A DNA stretch of 64,000 nt from Ptychodera flava (Eukaryota; Hemichordata; Enteropneusta; Ptychoderidae). The DNA lies in the NCBI RefSeq assembly GCF_041260155.1, contig NC_091928.1, positions 46,354,137 through 46,418,136 on the forward strand. Direction: 5' to 3'. Every line of letters starts with the position of its first letter. Within the stretch, counting starts at the first letter, position 1. Shown piece by piece: positions 22,020 to 34,078 of this stretch. A program made the translations under genes and the position numbers. A model generated the notes under the pieces. The model saw only the letters and a list, made by a program, of their open reading frames with translations. It searched no databases and was not told the DNA's origin.

Positions 22020-24860
22020 TTTCGTGTAATCTCAGAAGCGTGACTCATAGCTGAGATTTTACGTCACATAATATCAACTCTAGCCTCATTTATGTAGCTG
22101 TGATTCAGTTAGTTCGTTCACTGTCAGGGACGGGGTGTTAGAGTATGCTATTGTATGCAGTATGGTATAAAGGTTGCGGTTACACGACAGTCCCTCGTGA
22201 TAAAACTTTAGCAAGCCGACGTTATCGAGGTATCTCGACAACCTTTTTGTATCGAAATATTTGTAATGATAACCTTAAACTATTCAACCGGGACATGTTA
22301 ATCATTTAAGGTACAAGTATATGATTCATGAGTTCGTGTAATTCAGTCAGTAACAGGTCTTTCTGATCGGTCGAGAAACGTTCACTCGAAAGCCGTCATT
22401 ATAAAACGTAAGTATGAGCATTGTTCAATCGAAGATTATTTAGCAAAGGTACGAGACGTCTTCATGTAAATCAATAACGTGTCCAGTACCAGAGGTAGGT
22501 TGATACAATTATAAGATAGGCTACAGTGTCCGCCCTGCTTTTTACCTGCATTATCGTTAAGCTTATGATTGATAATGGACAGTCTAAAGTACAAAATGCC
22601 AATTAACATCCGAGCTAATTGAAACAAAAGAGATACAAACCTTATGGAAACGTTTTAATTAGTGGATAAAACATGACATGCAATCTGTATGGATAAGAAT
22701 GTTGTAGATCAGACACTTGAGGTACATAAATGTGAAAAAAATCAAGTCATTGAGAGAAACACCTTGATTTCCTTAATTGGTATAGAGAAAGGTACACTTA
22801 GTTTTTAAGTGTAGCAGTTTACACTATTTTCCGCGACAGAGGGGAATATTTCTCCAAGCAGTAGTGACGCAGTACATATTAGCCTTGCTCGTTATGTCCC
22901 CTGGACAGCAGAGATCATATGATACATTCCTAAGGATAGGGTCAATATCGACAGCGCCATCCCAACCTTTACAACTTACCCTGACAGTAAATGTATTGCA
23001 CAGTACCATCTGTTCAATGTTTCATTTTTGACTCACTTCCTCTAGAAACTTGATGTTTTCTACTGTTTAAAGCTCATGACTTACTGTCTGGATCAGAACA
23101 TTAGACTACCAAACTATAATGTAAGTCATAATGTACACCATAATGTACATAGTGGTCAAAAGTTCCATAACGACAAACTCGATATGACAAACACAAACAG
23201 CATAGCACAGATAGACAACAAACAAGTACTGGTACAAAAAACAATATCAAATCCGTAGAAGAAAATATGAAATGACCTTCGGTAAAGACAACCGAGAAGT
23301 AAAGTCAGGTATTTCTAAATTGGTAAGATAGCTTTCAGTAATTACAGGGGGGAGGGAGTGGTGGGCCGGGGGAATTCGGTGCGCACCTGTCCTGTAAAAT
23401 GTGGTTCTCCCCATCACCGTGTCTAAATTGTGATCCTCCGCCTGTTCGACATTCTAAAACTTGAACAACCTCCACCACTGCAGTATTCCCCCCGGGGATT
23501 TCTAAAACAGTATCAGCTAATTAACTTAACAATCGGTTAATTGGTTCATTTGTTATTAAGTTAAGGACAGAAATTACAGGGTCAAGGGCTGGCCTTTTTG
23601 GAAGGAGGGTCGAATATTTATCACGCAAGCATTTTTTTGAAGGGACATGATATTTCATGCATTTGCGGGAGATGTGGCTGATATGGTGCTTCACCCAAAA
23701 ATATCAGATCATATTATATGGGAGCCTATCAGGCACTCTATTGACAATTCCCCCTAACAAAACAAGCTATATCTGTACATTTATATATGTTTGCATTTAT
23801 AGACGTTTGATAATTCATTTTGATGTACTTGATTAGACTAGGGTGGTTACAAGTCAATTTGTGTGCCAGAAATTTGATTTTGGAATTTCACCGAAATGTT
23901 GATTCATTATACACGGTAGTCTATGAGGAAACTATGAATAATTTTTCCCATACTTAATCTGTGTATTTATAGACGTTTGATAATTGATATAAACTGAAAA
24001 CCTGTCCTATATGTTTTTGTCTTGTCTTTCATCAGTTTTAACTATTAAAGGTGTTGAATGTAGGATGCCACGGCATATTCTTTGCTTGTGAAGTTTGTGA
24101 ATAGCATGCATGCATTTAAAAGAATCCCCGTATTTTATGGGTGATTTCCTATTCAGGAAATATCACATTGACAATCGAAGGTTAGGCTGTGAAATCAGCT
24201 TCTGTTAAAAGTGCCCTTCCCCGAAGATATGTTTATAAAAAGTGACCTTCCCAAATGGACAGTTTTCTAAAAAGTAACCTCAATAGACCCTTTTCATAAG
24301 TCTAGCGCCCTCCTGTGGTCACTGTGAATTTGAAGTCAAAGCGAGGCCACTTGGGAAAACCCCAGATCGAAAACCCGAGGGTCCCAGTGCCAAGGGTTTT
24401 CCCCGGTAGCCTCGCTTTGACTTCAAATTTACAGTGGCCACAGGAGGACGCTAGACTTATGAAAAGGGTCTATGTCCCCCCCGGCCTACTCCCCTGTAAT
24501 TACTGAAGGCTCCCTAGACACATTCAACCCTACATGTGGCATCCGCAATATATCAATCTGAAAGTCAATATATGAAATGGTCTTAATCTGCAGGAAAATG
24601 TCACCGATGCCATGAGTGATCATTTGTTTAAATGATCATACTTATTTGTCAGCTCATGACACCTGCCAAGATACATCATACTTATCTATCAGTTCACGAT
24701 GCCAGCCAAAAAGCGTTTGAATGTAGAGACAAGCCTCTTCTTGAGTAACCCTGATTGACAGTCTTGTGAGAGAGATGAACTACATGCCCTAGCCTAATGA
24801 ATAAGCTAGGAAATGTATACCTCATAGGTTGGTGAAAGAGAAAGTACCAAGATTGCAATG
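22020..24860 (+). repeat. Segmental duplicate unit C (upstream region)
   Basis: Collinear with units B and D by the landmarks given for unit B. No convincing gene is present. A minus-strand frame at 22824-23009 (SCKGWDGAVDIDPIL) is shared with unit D but with many replacements and a different continuation. The unit is interrupted after about 24860 by a LINE and resumes near 26940. Around 23760-24020 it contains two units of a satellite-like motif (ATTTATAGACGTTTGATAAT) that is also found at 46430-46640 and, inverted, near 29330. Confidence 0.75.
24283..24473. mobile_element. Hairpin MITE with ATAGACCC termini
   Basis: The left arm ATAGACCCTTTTCATAAG and onward (about 63 bp) pairs with the right arm ending CTTATGAAAAGGGTCTAT, around a loop of about 65 bases. 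It has no coding capacity. The flanks show no clear longer target duplication. TA at each end would fit a Tc1/mariner-type origin. Confidence 0.8.
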
Positions 24861-24899
24861 CCAATAATGAGCATGACGTTCAAAATAATATTAAACACA

Positions 24900-26815
24900 T
24901 ATAGGGCCACATAAAGTCAAGAGGCAAAGCAAAATCAGTTCAAAATCGGTATAATAATAGCGAAGGATATCGCTGATTTGTTTAACACGTTTTTTCAACC
25001 CATTTTTAAGAAACTTAGATAGTCAAACTGATATCTTCCCACGTTTTGATGGTGTCACTGACGAGGTCTTATGTAATATCAACGTGTACACAAATACTGT
25101 TCTTAAACATCTTAAATTACTTTACCCAAATAAGGCAGTTGGTCCTGATAATATCTTGGATATTTTACTTAAAATGTGCGCAGAACAGCTTGTCTACTAC
25201 CCACTATCAGTTATCTTAACTAAATCTCTCAAGAGTGGGAAATTTCCAAGCCAGCTAAAGATGGCAAACGAAGTTCCAATTTTTAAAAGTGGTACCACTA
25301 AATGTGATGTATATGGACCTGTCTCAATTCTTTCACTTCTGGGTAAGATTTTTGAGAAGGCTATTTTTGATGATATTGTCATGATCTTCAAAATTGGCGC
25401 AAAGAAAATTAATATTTCACGCTGTAGATACATTAGCGTCCATGGACGCGATAAATCCCGCGCAATTCCCTATCGATTTGGACTCTAACAATGCCAGCGC
25501 CAGGAAATATCAGCACGGTGTCGACAACATAGTCTTACTCGTTTACACATATAAAAATTCACCCAGTAATTTATCTTTCTCATGGAGGTATTCTGTGTAC
25601 TACCACCATGTTCATCGCGACAATATGTTCAATCATGTTAAACATCATATTTCTAATTCACAACATGGTTTTATTAAGCACAGATCAACCCAAACTAATC
25701 TTAAGTGTTATGTAGATTATTTTGTTGACTGCTTTGATAAGAAAACACAAGTTGAGAGTAGTCGCTGGTAATCATTTTTCTGGATGGGATGCAGTGTCTT
25801 CTGGTGTACCCCAGGGGTCATTACTTGGTCCTTTATTGTTTACTATTTAAATAATTGATTTACCAAGTAGTTGTGCTAATTCTAAATGTCTGTCAGATGA
25901 TGCTAAAATTTTTAAACCCATACAAATTTGTCAGATTGTTTAGAACTTCAATATGAGATCAACAGATTGGAGGTTTTGTGTAGTGTGTGGAAACTTGATT
26001 TGAATGTCCAAAAGTGTTTGGCAATTTCTTTTACCAACAAGAAATCTGTTATTGATTTTAATCATTGTATTGCAGAGTCTTTCCTTAAAAGGGTAAACCA
26101 GGTCAAAGATTTAGGAGTCATTTTACAATCAAATATCAGCATGTCCAGTCACATATATTGTTTATAATGCTTTGAGTTTTCAAACAGCAATTCCAAGAAT
26201 TTTAAAAAAGTTCGCACTTTTAGAACTCTATATCAGTCTTTTGTAAGAAGTCGTCTTGAATATTGTTCTGTTGTGTTGAGTCCGTGGCAAGAGTGCTACA
26301 AGCCAATTTTAGAGAGGGTCTAAAGAAAATTTGTAAATATCTGTGTTTTAAGACTCATATTTTATAACACACAGATTAATATGAAGCCCTTTGCTCTGTT
26401 TTTTAAGTTTCAACGTTACAACAACGGCGTTTTTGTCTCGACATGCTGTTTTACATAAAATGTGCAAATGGTATCTATAACTTGCCTAATGTCCTTTTTA
26501 AGCTTTGTTTTAATGTTCCGAGCAAAAGACTATCAACAGGTGCATGAGTTGTTTTTAACGAATTGTTAATTTCCCATCCAAATATTGATCTTTTCAGTAA
26601 TCATGCTCAGTTTAAAATTGACATTAAACATTCAATTTTTTTGTAGTTTACCCACCTAATTTTATTTTCTTATGTTTTTCTTTAGGTTCACCTTATGTAG
26701 AGACCCTCCTTTCTCTATGTGACTTGTTCTGTGACTGTATTTGTCTGTAATTGTAGTTTTGTGTTTTGAGTTTAGTTTTGAAACCTGTAAGTGTGACTAC
26801 ATCCCGCACGTTTTC
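24900..26815 (+). mobile_element. Second LINE fragment, plus strand
   Basis: Encodes IADLFNTFFQPIFKKL (about 24970), then NKAVGPDNILDILLKMCAEQL, a fingers block, SLLGKIFEKAIFDDIV, and further on HISNSQHGFIKHRSTQTNL, SSGVPQGSLLGPLLF-like (about 25797), LDLNVQKCLAISFTNKKS and a C-terminal tail. It is 5'-truncated, with several frame changes and stops. It is a different clade from the 8.5-kb LINE (CR1/Jockey-like character). It lies inside unit C and ends in an AAAT tandem tail. A piece of deiodinase intron 1 interrupts it. Confidence 0.85.
25385..25610 (+). repeat. Piece of deiodinase intron 1 inside the LINE
   Basis: TCAAAATTGGCGCAAAGAAA, AATTAATATTTCAC and GGACGCGATAAATCCCGCGC...ATCGATTTGGACTCTAACAATG match intron 1 just after exon 1 of the deiodinases. 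For gene D compare 47540-47570 (AAAAATTAATATTTCAC). For gene C compare 27548-27625 (GGACGCGAAAGATCCAGCCG...TGGATTTGGACTATAATAAC). It separates FEKAIFDDIV from HISNSQHGF, which are close neighbours in LINE RTs. Confidence 0.8.
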
Positions 26816-26817
26816 CC

Positions 26818-26819
26818 AA

Positions 26820-26906
<87 letters not shown>

Positions 26907-26908
26907 AA
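26818..26908. repeat. (AAAT)n tail of the second LINE
   Basis: About 22 AAAT units directly after the LINE 3' end. Confidence 0.95.
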
Positions 26909-26944
26909 AGATAAATACGGTACGGAATTATTCACTTTTTAGTT

Positions 26945-27182
26945 ATGAAGAATATTTTAGTTGCTTCTACTTGTCTCTCTTACGCTTATTATTTTTCCAG
27001 GGTCTCCTTGCATTATTGCTGACTGCTGTTTTCAAGGACGCTCAAAATGCTGCGAATTGACAATTTCTACACCTGCGATTGAATGAAAGTATATTTATCA
27101 AACAAATAAACAAAAAACAACAGCAAGGAAACAATGCATGCAGGGTGTTTTTGATTGTAATAACATTTTTGCCGATTCACAG
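26945..27182 (+). promoter_or_regulatory. Conserved 5' block before exon 1, possible noncoding exon (gene C; also B and D)
   Basis: Before exon 1 of B (19715-19934), C (26945-27182) and D (46970-47216) there is a conserved block. It has TTTTTCCAG-like pyrimidine sequence (ending 27000 in C), then about 88 bases (CTGCTGTTTTCAAGGACGCTC, ACACCTGC), then GAAAGTATAT, then about 95 bases ending in an acceptor-like CAG before ATGGCG. This could be a 5' noncoding exon followed by a short intron, or a promoter region. In-frame stops make it unlikely to be coding. Confidence 0.4.
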
Positions 27183-27446
27183 ATGGCGTCGTTTATTGAA
27201 GACAGAGATTTGGTAATGAGCATACTAGCTCGCTTCAAGGAATTGATGGAAGACGAATCCACTAAGCAGAAATACGACCAAAGAATGGACCCGAACAAGG
27301 CTGACCCGACAAAACTGATCGCCATAGTGACTGGTATCACGGACGAATGCGCGGTCATGGCACTGAGCGATCATGGGGTCGATCCTGAAAAACTTACAGG
27401 TAGACTGACCTCTCTTGTGATGAAACATTACGGCAATGATAAAGAG
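27183..27446 (+). CDS. dio: Deiodinase-like gene C, probable exon 1
   Basis: An 88-codon exon (MASFIEDRDLVMSILARF...HYGNDKE), preceded directly by gattcacag and followed by the donor gtgagg (phase 0). It has the same length as exon 1 of B and D. The nearest downstream compatible acceptor is exon 2 at 39658, so this is most likely the first coding exon of gene C, with an intron of 12.2 kb. An alternative is splicing from exon 1 of copy B. The protein segment is acidic and helical with no membrane span or recognised domain. Confidence 0.75.
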
Positions 27447-27729
27447 GTGAGGTTTGGTGCAGTTTAACAACATTATAGATCTCCTAGTGTCATAATCTGC
27501 AAACTGACTCGAAAAGTAACATGTCAAGCTCTCGATATGTAAGCGTTCTTGGACGCGAAAGATCCAGCCGCAATTCCACTGGATTTGGACTATAATAACA
27601 CTGGCCCCACGAACTACCAGGACAGAATGAAAAATACGGAATGTCTAACTAATTTACATAGCATATGCCACAAACACGACAGTCTGTATATAAGTCGAGT
27701 TGCAACTAACACTATACATATATTTCGAA

Positions 27730-28000
27730 AGTTACTATCCTGAATCAAAAACAAGTCTAAATATAAAGTTTTCCAGCCTGTCTAAATCGAAAAACGAGTC
27801 CATATATGCCTTATAATTGTAAATCTGTATCGCAAATGAGTCTATATGAATATATTTAAGTCTGTGTCTATGGTCGAAAACGAGCCTAAATATATTGAAT
27901 TGAAACGTCTGTGTGTGCATTTCCCAGTCTTGTCTTTGTTAGAGCGGGTCAGTGTTCATTTATCAGTCCTAGCTCTGATCGAAAACGAGTTACACATTTT
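27730..28000. repeat. Degenerate minisatellite with AAAACGAGTC core
   Basis: Imperfect units of 45-55 bases containing TCGAAAACGAG(T/C)CTA-like words and TTTTCCAG(C/T)CTTGTCT-like words. It is related in core to the arrays at 21040 and 57827. Confidence 0.5.
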
Positions 28001-28089
28001 TTAGCCGGTCAATATATGAAACGGAAATAAAACAAGTCATTTGGAAAGAGCAGCACGCGCATACATACGTCTACACATAATTACAGACA

Positions 28090-28265
28090 ATTATAGACAA
28101 ATCATTGAGTTACTCTAACATAAGCAAGCGATGTAATCTTTGTATATCAGAAAAGGTGCACATTATCAATGCTGACAAATCTACGCTGGTAAACAAACGC
28201 ACTGAGTTGGTTTCAAAATGTCGACACCAAAACAAATATCATTTAACAAATCTTAACACAACCTA
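28090..28265 (+). mobile_element. Penelope-like element fragment (C-terminal end)
   Basis: Translates to LSYSNISKRCNLCISEKVHIINADKS and TLVNKRTELVSKCRHQNKYHL. This is the last part of the GIY-YIG endonuclease region of Penelope-like elements and matches the copy at 30.7-30.9 kb. Confidence 0.8.
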
Positions 28266-28269
28266 CAAA

Positions 28270-29820
28270 TAGAATGGTACGTGCCAAACATATAAATGAG
28301 AGTGTAAAGCTAAGAATATTTTCACTTCTGTCTGAAGATTGCAGGATGCATGAAACTTAGGTGACGAATATTTTTGTACACTTGCGTCTGTATGCTAATG
28401 ACTTTCTTCGTACAGTTAAGTTTCGGTATCAGAGGACGCAGTCCAATAACTCTGAGGGGGAGTACAATAACTTTAGGTGTTATTGGACGCTATTCGATCT
28501 TCGACCTCAAAACACCTTTACGTCAAGGCCGGGAAAAAAGACAGATGATTTTAAATTTTTAACAAAAATATATTTGTAAACATTCAATACTTGACGAAAT
28601 TAATAGCAGTCAATCCAAAACCTGTCAATTTGATTGTTATTACTGTATGCTACTGACCTACAATGTCCACCACGTTCACTGGGCTGATGTGCTGCGTCTG
28701 GGAAGTTGATATCCAATTGGGTGGCTGAATCTTACCGTTATAATAATACAAAACGACTCCCTGAGTTGCTGTGAATAGTTACAATCGACCAATCAGATAT
28801 AACCTGCCGAGCATGCTGCACATCAACAGCGTTCACTGCGCTGCGCAGGTTGAAATTTCTTTCTGTCTGCCTAGCCGATGCGCTGAACGCGTTCCCTGTT
28901 TGCTCGAGATCGCTCAGAGCAGTGTTCGACGGTCACCCCCAAAACGCTTTAATTTTGTTTTTTTTCCCTGGTAAATGTGGACTAATAAAGGAATATTAAT
29001 CAGGTTATTCACAAAATCCTGGGATTTATGTCCTCGTACATCGTACGCTTCGGTAATGTACGAGACCGCTGCACGATCTGATCTCCGCAAAATGTGGATA
29101 AAATCACTTTTCCATTGAGCAGTTGTGGTTTTCAAGTTTTGTTAATTATTGAACGTCTGTATATGCACAAGTATACCAAGTTTTTCATTGGAAAAAAAAT
29201 TATTCTCAATTTTATCACTGAATCCCATGTATAGTTGATGAACATTTTTGGTGAAATTCTAAGGTCAAACTTTTTGTCCACGTGCCAGTTGTAACAACCC
29301 TATTTCATTTAAGTACATTTATGTAAATTATCAAATATCTATAAATGCATAGATATAGTTTTGCATTGAAAAAGTATTACATAGTTTTCTCATACATTAC
29401 CATTACATACATTATCAACAGCTGATTTTTAATTAAATCCAAATATAAAAATTTTGTACACTCACGCTTGCGCAAAAATATTGCGATCCACCAGTAATTT
29501 CTGTCCAACCCCTTTGAGGGGTAATTTCAAAATTATAGCAGGTCAGAATGGGAAATCTGAGAATTAACACCTTGTGAGTTTGTAAGGAAGGTCATTTGAA
29601 AAAATGTAAGCTCTTTTTATTGGATTCTATCGCTCCATACCCCCCAGGTGTTGTGTGTGCAACTTTACTCAAGCAATTGGGGGGGGGGGGGGTCATGAAA
29701 TTTTGTCATCTTGAAAGGGGGTCATCTATTTTTTGGTACTATGGGTAGGGGGGTTCACTTATTTTGACTGATGCGCAGGAAGAATTTGCCGGTCCACCCC
29801 GGCCATAATAACTGAACGCT
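28270..29820. other. No gene seen (intron 1 of gene C)
   Basis: About 1.5 kb of AT-rich sequence. A dispersed satellite-like motif lies inverted at about 29160-29400 (CCAGTTGTAACAACCCTATTT, TATCTATAAATGCATAGATA), matching 23760-24020 and 46430-46640. A G run occurs near 29680. No coding sequence is supported. Confidence 0.55.
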
Positions 29821-29834
29821 CCCTTATATTTTCA

Positions 29835-30960
29835 ACATATTTGCTTCATCCTTCGATAAAAACAATATTGGTCTATATAGAGATGACGGCTTGGGCGTAA
29901 TAAAGAACTCCACTGGCAGGAAAGGAGACAGAATGAAAAAGGACTTATCAAAGACGTTCAATGACCTCGGCCTGAAAGTAACCATCGATGTAAACAGAAG
30001 TATCGTGAACTTCCTTGACGTAACTCTAAACTTGAGCAACGGCCAATACTATCCATACAGAAAACCTAACGACAACACGATATATGTCAATAAGAAATCC
30101 AACCACCCTCCCTCCATAATTAAACACATCCCCGATACAGTTGGAAAGCGCTTCTTCTCGATATCCAGCGATGAGAGTCTGTTCAACAAGGCATGCAGTG
30201 ATATTTACAGTGGTGCCAGTGGGTATGATGACCAGTTAAATTACACACGTGTTGACAAGCCGACAAAGAAAACAAGAAGCAGGCAGCGTAGGATTACATG
30301 GTTCAACCCACCCTACAGTAAGAGTGTGAAAACCAACGTCGGAAAGGAATTCTTCCGTCTCCTTGAGAAACATTTCCCAAAGGATTGTAAATTACATAAA
30401 GTTCTCAACAGAAATACAGTCAAATTAAGCTACAGCTGCATGCAGAACATGGACAGTATTATGAAATCACACAACAAACGAGTCACCCGGCGCAATGATA
30501 AAAAACTCACTGACGTATGTAAATGTCGCATCAAGACCAATTGCCCTCTCCAGGGGGCTTGCCAGTCTAAATTTATAATCTATAAAAGTACTGTTATACA
30601 AGCGATGCCAATGAGGCGAAATATTACATCGGTCTAACTGACAATACATTCATGTCCAATCTTTCCGAAGTGAGGCATACGCCAACAGCAAAGAATTATC
30701 AAAATATGTCTGTAACTTGAAATCTCAGGACAAATCATTTAATATATCATGGTCAATCCTATCGAAAGCAAGTAGTTACTCAAATGTCTCAAAGAAATGC
30801 AACCTTTGTCTTACAGAGAAACTATTCTTAATCAATGCAGATAAGTCCAGCCTTTTTAAACAAGCGTTCCGAGTTGGTCTCCAAGTGCCGACACGAAAAC
30901 AAATTTTACTTGTCAAATTTCAATCAAACCCACCACACCAAATGGTTTGACCCAACTTGG
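29835..30960 (+). mobile_element. Penelope-like element, RT end and GIY-YIG endonuclease
   Basis: A 248-residue frame at 29891-30637 encodes the C-terminal part of a Penelope-like reverse transcriptase (FLDVTLNLSNGQYYPYRKPND, YVNKKSNHPPSIIKHIP) and the beginning of the GIY-YIG endonuclease linker (CPLQGACQSKFIIYKSTV). The endonuclease then continues in another frame (YIGLTDNTF near 30620, SYSNVSKKCNLCLTEKLFLINADKSS near 30778). The catalytic RT core is missing, so it is 5'-truncated, and it is frameshifted near the GIY-YIG junction. It lies in intron 1 of gene C. Confidence 0.88.
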
Positions 30961-31099
30961 TACTTATATGTAAGCACCTGAAGCAAGTTTCATACAAAAA
31001 TCTACCTATCTGACGATCGCGTGTATGCGTGAAACTCGAGTAATAGGTACCAAACATACTTGATGTGTTCTCATATTTATTGTGTGTGTGTATGTATAT

Positions 31100-31297
31100 A
31101 ACCACGATTATAGAAAGATAATCGGATTTATATACATGCAGTTGTAGTTTTCATATTTTCAAGGGTAGACTGCCCTCTACGGCAAATAGAGTTCCATTCA
31201 TTAGTGCCTTAGAGGGGGGTCACAACATTGACCTGCCTCTTTTCGATCACACCGCCAAACAAGCAGCTGGCAGTTTGGTTTTTCCAACAATTTTATC
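31100..31297. repeat. Repeat R2, copy 1
   Basis: A 198-bp stretch from AACCACGATTATAGAAAG to CCAACAATTTTATC. It is nearly identical to 38517-38722, differing mainly in a G run. It ends exactly where the foldback element begins. Confidence 0.9.
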
Positions 31298-31324
31298 AAC
31301 TACGGTGGCCCAAAACTACCTGTT

Positions 31325-31850
31325 CTCCGCATTCAAAGTCTGCGTCGCAATCAAATGTTTTTCTCTCACATATGTCTCTGCATTCAAAGTCTGCGTCGCA
31401 ATCAAATGTTTTTCTCTCACATATGTCTCTGCATTCAAAGTCTGCGTCGCAATCAATTGTTTTTCTCTCACATATGTCTCCGCATTCAAAGTCTGCGTCG
31501 CAATCAAATGTTTTTTTCTTACATAAGCTTATGTCTCCGCATTCAAAGTCTGCGTCGCAATCAATTGTTTTTCTCTCACATATGTCTCCGCATTCAAAGT
31601 CTGCGTCGCAATCAAATGTTTTTCTCTCACATATATCTCCGCATTCAAAGTCTGCGTCGCAATCAAATGTTTTTCTCTCACATAAGCTTATGTCTTCGCA
31701 TTCAAAGTCTGCGTCGCAATCAAATGTTTTTCTCTCACATATGTCTCCGCATTCAAAGTCTGCGTCGCAATCAAATGTTTTTCTCTCACATATGTCTCCG
31801 CATTCCAAGTCTGCGTCGCATTCAATTGTTTTTCTCTCACATATGTCTCC
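31325..31850. repeat. 51-bp minisatellite, left arm (10 units)
   Basis: Ten units of 51 bases (57 in two, with an extra AAGCTT). The core is CATTCAAAGTCTGCGTCGCA. The period is a multiple of three without stops, so all frames are open and produce false repeat proteins. Confidence 0.95.
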
Positions 31851-33409
31851 GAGGTATGCCTCAGTGTACGTTATTCCGCGAAGCATAATTTCTATCGAAC
31901 AGCGCTCTCAGACGGTCGCTATTGACAACGACGAACATTGTATCAAGTTATTTTCAATAGATTATCGATCGAAAATTTGTTTGGACGCCGCTTGTGCCCG
32001 GCGCCCGTGTGTTGAGGTCACGTCATAAACATTTCCACAATAACCCATATATTGACTTATACACTTAAATATCAACATTGAAGGTATCCGTTGGTTTCCT
32101 GTACTGAAATTAAATCGACGACAATTTTTTAGTTTTGGTGATACTTTTACGTACGTTTCGGCACATTTTGGCGCACCTCGGCGTAGTTTGGCGCATTGTG
32201 AACGGGGGACTACACGTGAGTGAGCGAGACAACAATGTATCAATTTCGGACAAAAGGATATCGATCGATAACGTTCACTGCACGATTACAGTGGAGACCT
32301 ACGCCCGTTCGCCTCTGTTCTGTGTTATTCTTGCAGTTTACTGGGATTTTCATAGTTAATATTCGCCAAAATTTGGTATAAATTACAACAACCTGACTGG
32401 TATTTGGTCTGTATAATTTAAGAGACGCTAACCGATTAAAATGGGTCAATATTAGACCCTGATTCTGCATATGCAAACGCTGTAAGATCGCCATTTTATT
32501 GAGGGCAAGAGCAAAAATTCAGCGATCGGAAAAATAAAATGCAACTAAAACAAGTTTCGTCGAGAAATTCAAAAAACTAAAACGACAGCAATTTTGTATA
32601 TATATCAAGGAAACACCGTGCCACTTTTCACTATAATTGGTTCAGAATTGAGAAATTTGAACGAGCGATAGTTGTACGGTCTGTTCTGTACATTAAACGC
32701 AATTGTTTTCTATGGGAAATCGAGCAGAGTAGACACATCGTAAAATGAAAAATACATCTGAAAAAAACCGTTGGTTTAACTTTTTCATTTCGCTGTTATT
32801 TTTTATAATATTTGGTATGACACATATCATGAAGGGTAACTAAAACTCTATGGTTTTATTTTTTTTAGTTTCCCTCTTTTTTATGAAATGACGAGTTGAA
32901 GATCGTTTTGCTGTTGACTGTGTTTTTACTTGATTTTGCATATGTCTCTTATCGCTTACGTATTTTTGGAATTCCCTTGTGAAATTCTTCCCAAAATATT
33001 ATAATTGTAAGGGCAGCATATACGGGAAATAGGACCTGTTGCTCTTTCATTAATATTTAGATGTGCAGCAAGGAAATACGGCGAAATTTTCAACATGACG
33101 CGGGAGGTGAAATTGACTCTCCGAACGCGCACTCCACGTATGTGTGGCAAAAATTCGGGACGCTATATACCGTACAAAATGGGGCGCCTTTGGGCCGTAG
33201 TGCACTACCCAATATATGGGTTATTGTGGAAATGTTTATGACGTGACCTCAACACACGAGCGCCCGGCCCGTCCAAACAAATTTTCGATCGATAATCTAT
33301 TGAAAATAACTTGATACAATGTTCGTCGTTGTCAATAGCGACCGTCTGAGAGCGCTGTTCGATAGAAATTATGCTTCGCGGAATAACGTACACTGAGGCA
33401 TACCTCGGA

Positions 33410-34078
33410 GACATATGTGAGAGAAAAACAATTGAATGCGACGCAGACTTGGAATGCGGAGACATATGTGAGAGAAAAACATTTGATTGCGACGCAGACT
33501 TTGAATGCGGAGACATATGTGAGAGAAAAACATTTGATTGCGACGCAGACTTTGAATGCGGAGACATAAGCTTATGTGAGAGAAAAACATTTGATTGCGA
33601 CGCAGACTTTGAATGCGGAGACATATGTGAGAGAAAAACAATTGAATGCGACGCAGACTTTGAATGCGGAGACATATGTGAGAGAAAAACATTTGATTGC
33701 GACGCAGACTTTGAATGCGGAGATATATGTGAGAGAAAAACATTTGATTGCGACGCAGACTTTGAATGCGGAGATATATGTGAGAGAAAAACATTTGATT
33801 GCGACGCAGACTTTGAATGCGGAGACGTGTGAGAGAAAAACATTTGATTGCGACGCAGACTTTGAATGCGGAGACATATGTGAGAGAAAAACATTTGATT
33901 GCGACGCAGACTTTGAATGCGGAGACATATGTGAGAGAAAACTTTTGATTGCGACGCAGACTTTGAATGCGGAGACATATGTGAGAGAAAAACATTTGAT
34001 TGCGACGCAGACTTTGAATGCAGAGACATATGTGAGAGAAAAACATTTGATTGCGACGCAGACTTTGAATGCGGAGAA
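33410..34078. repeat. 51-bp minisatellite, right arm (13 units)
   Basis: Thirteen units, inverted relative to the left arm (TGCGACGCAGACTTTGAATG). One unit is shortened to 48 bases and one lengthened to 57. The unit number differs from the left arm, so the arrays have changed since insertion. Confidence 0.95.

Noticed and set aside
22824-23009. Minus-strand frame with SCKGWDG shared by units C and D
   Set aside because: It is shared because the units are duplicates. About a quarter of residues differ, the frames diverge after CCPG, and unit B lacks it, so coding selection is not supported.
31325-31850. CRISPR-like array of regular repeats
   Set aside because: The units are contiguous tandem repeats without unique spacers, in an animal-type genome.
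31228-32028. Long open frames encoding a 17-residue repeat protein
   Set aside because: They arise from the 51-bp minisatellite, whose period is a multiple of three. Several frames on both strands are open and the mirror copy at 33205-34253 gives the same, so there is no sign of coding selection.
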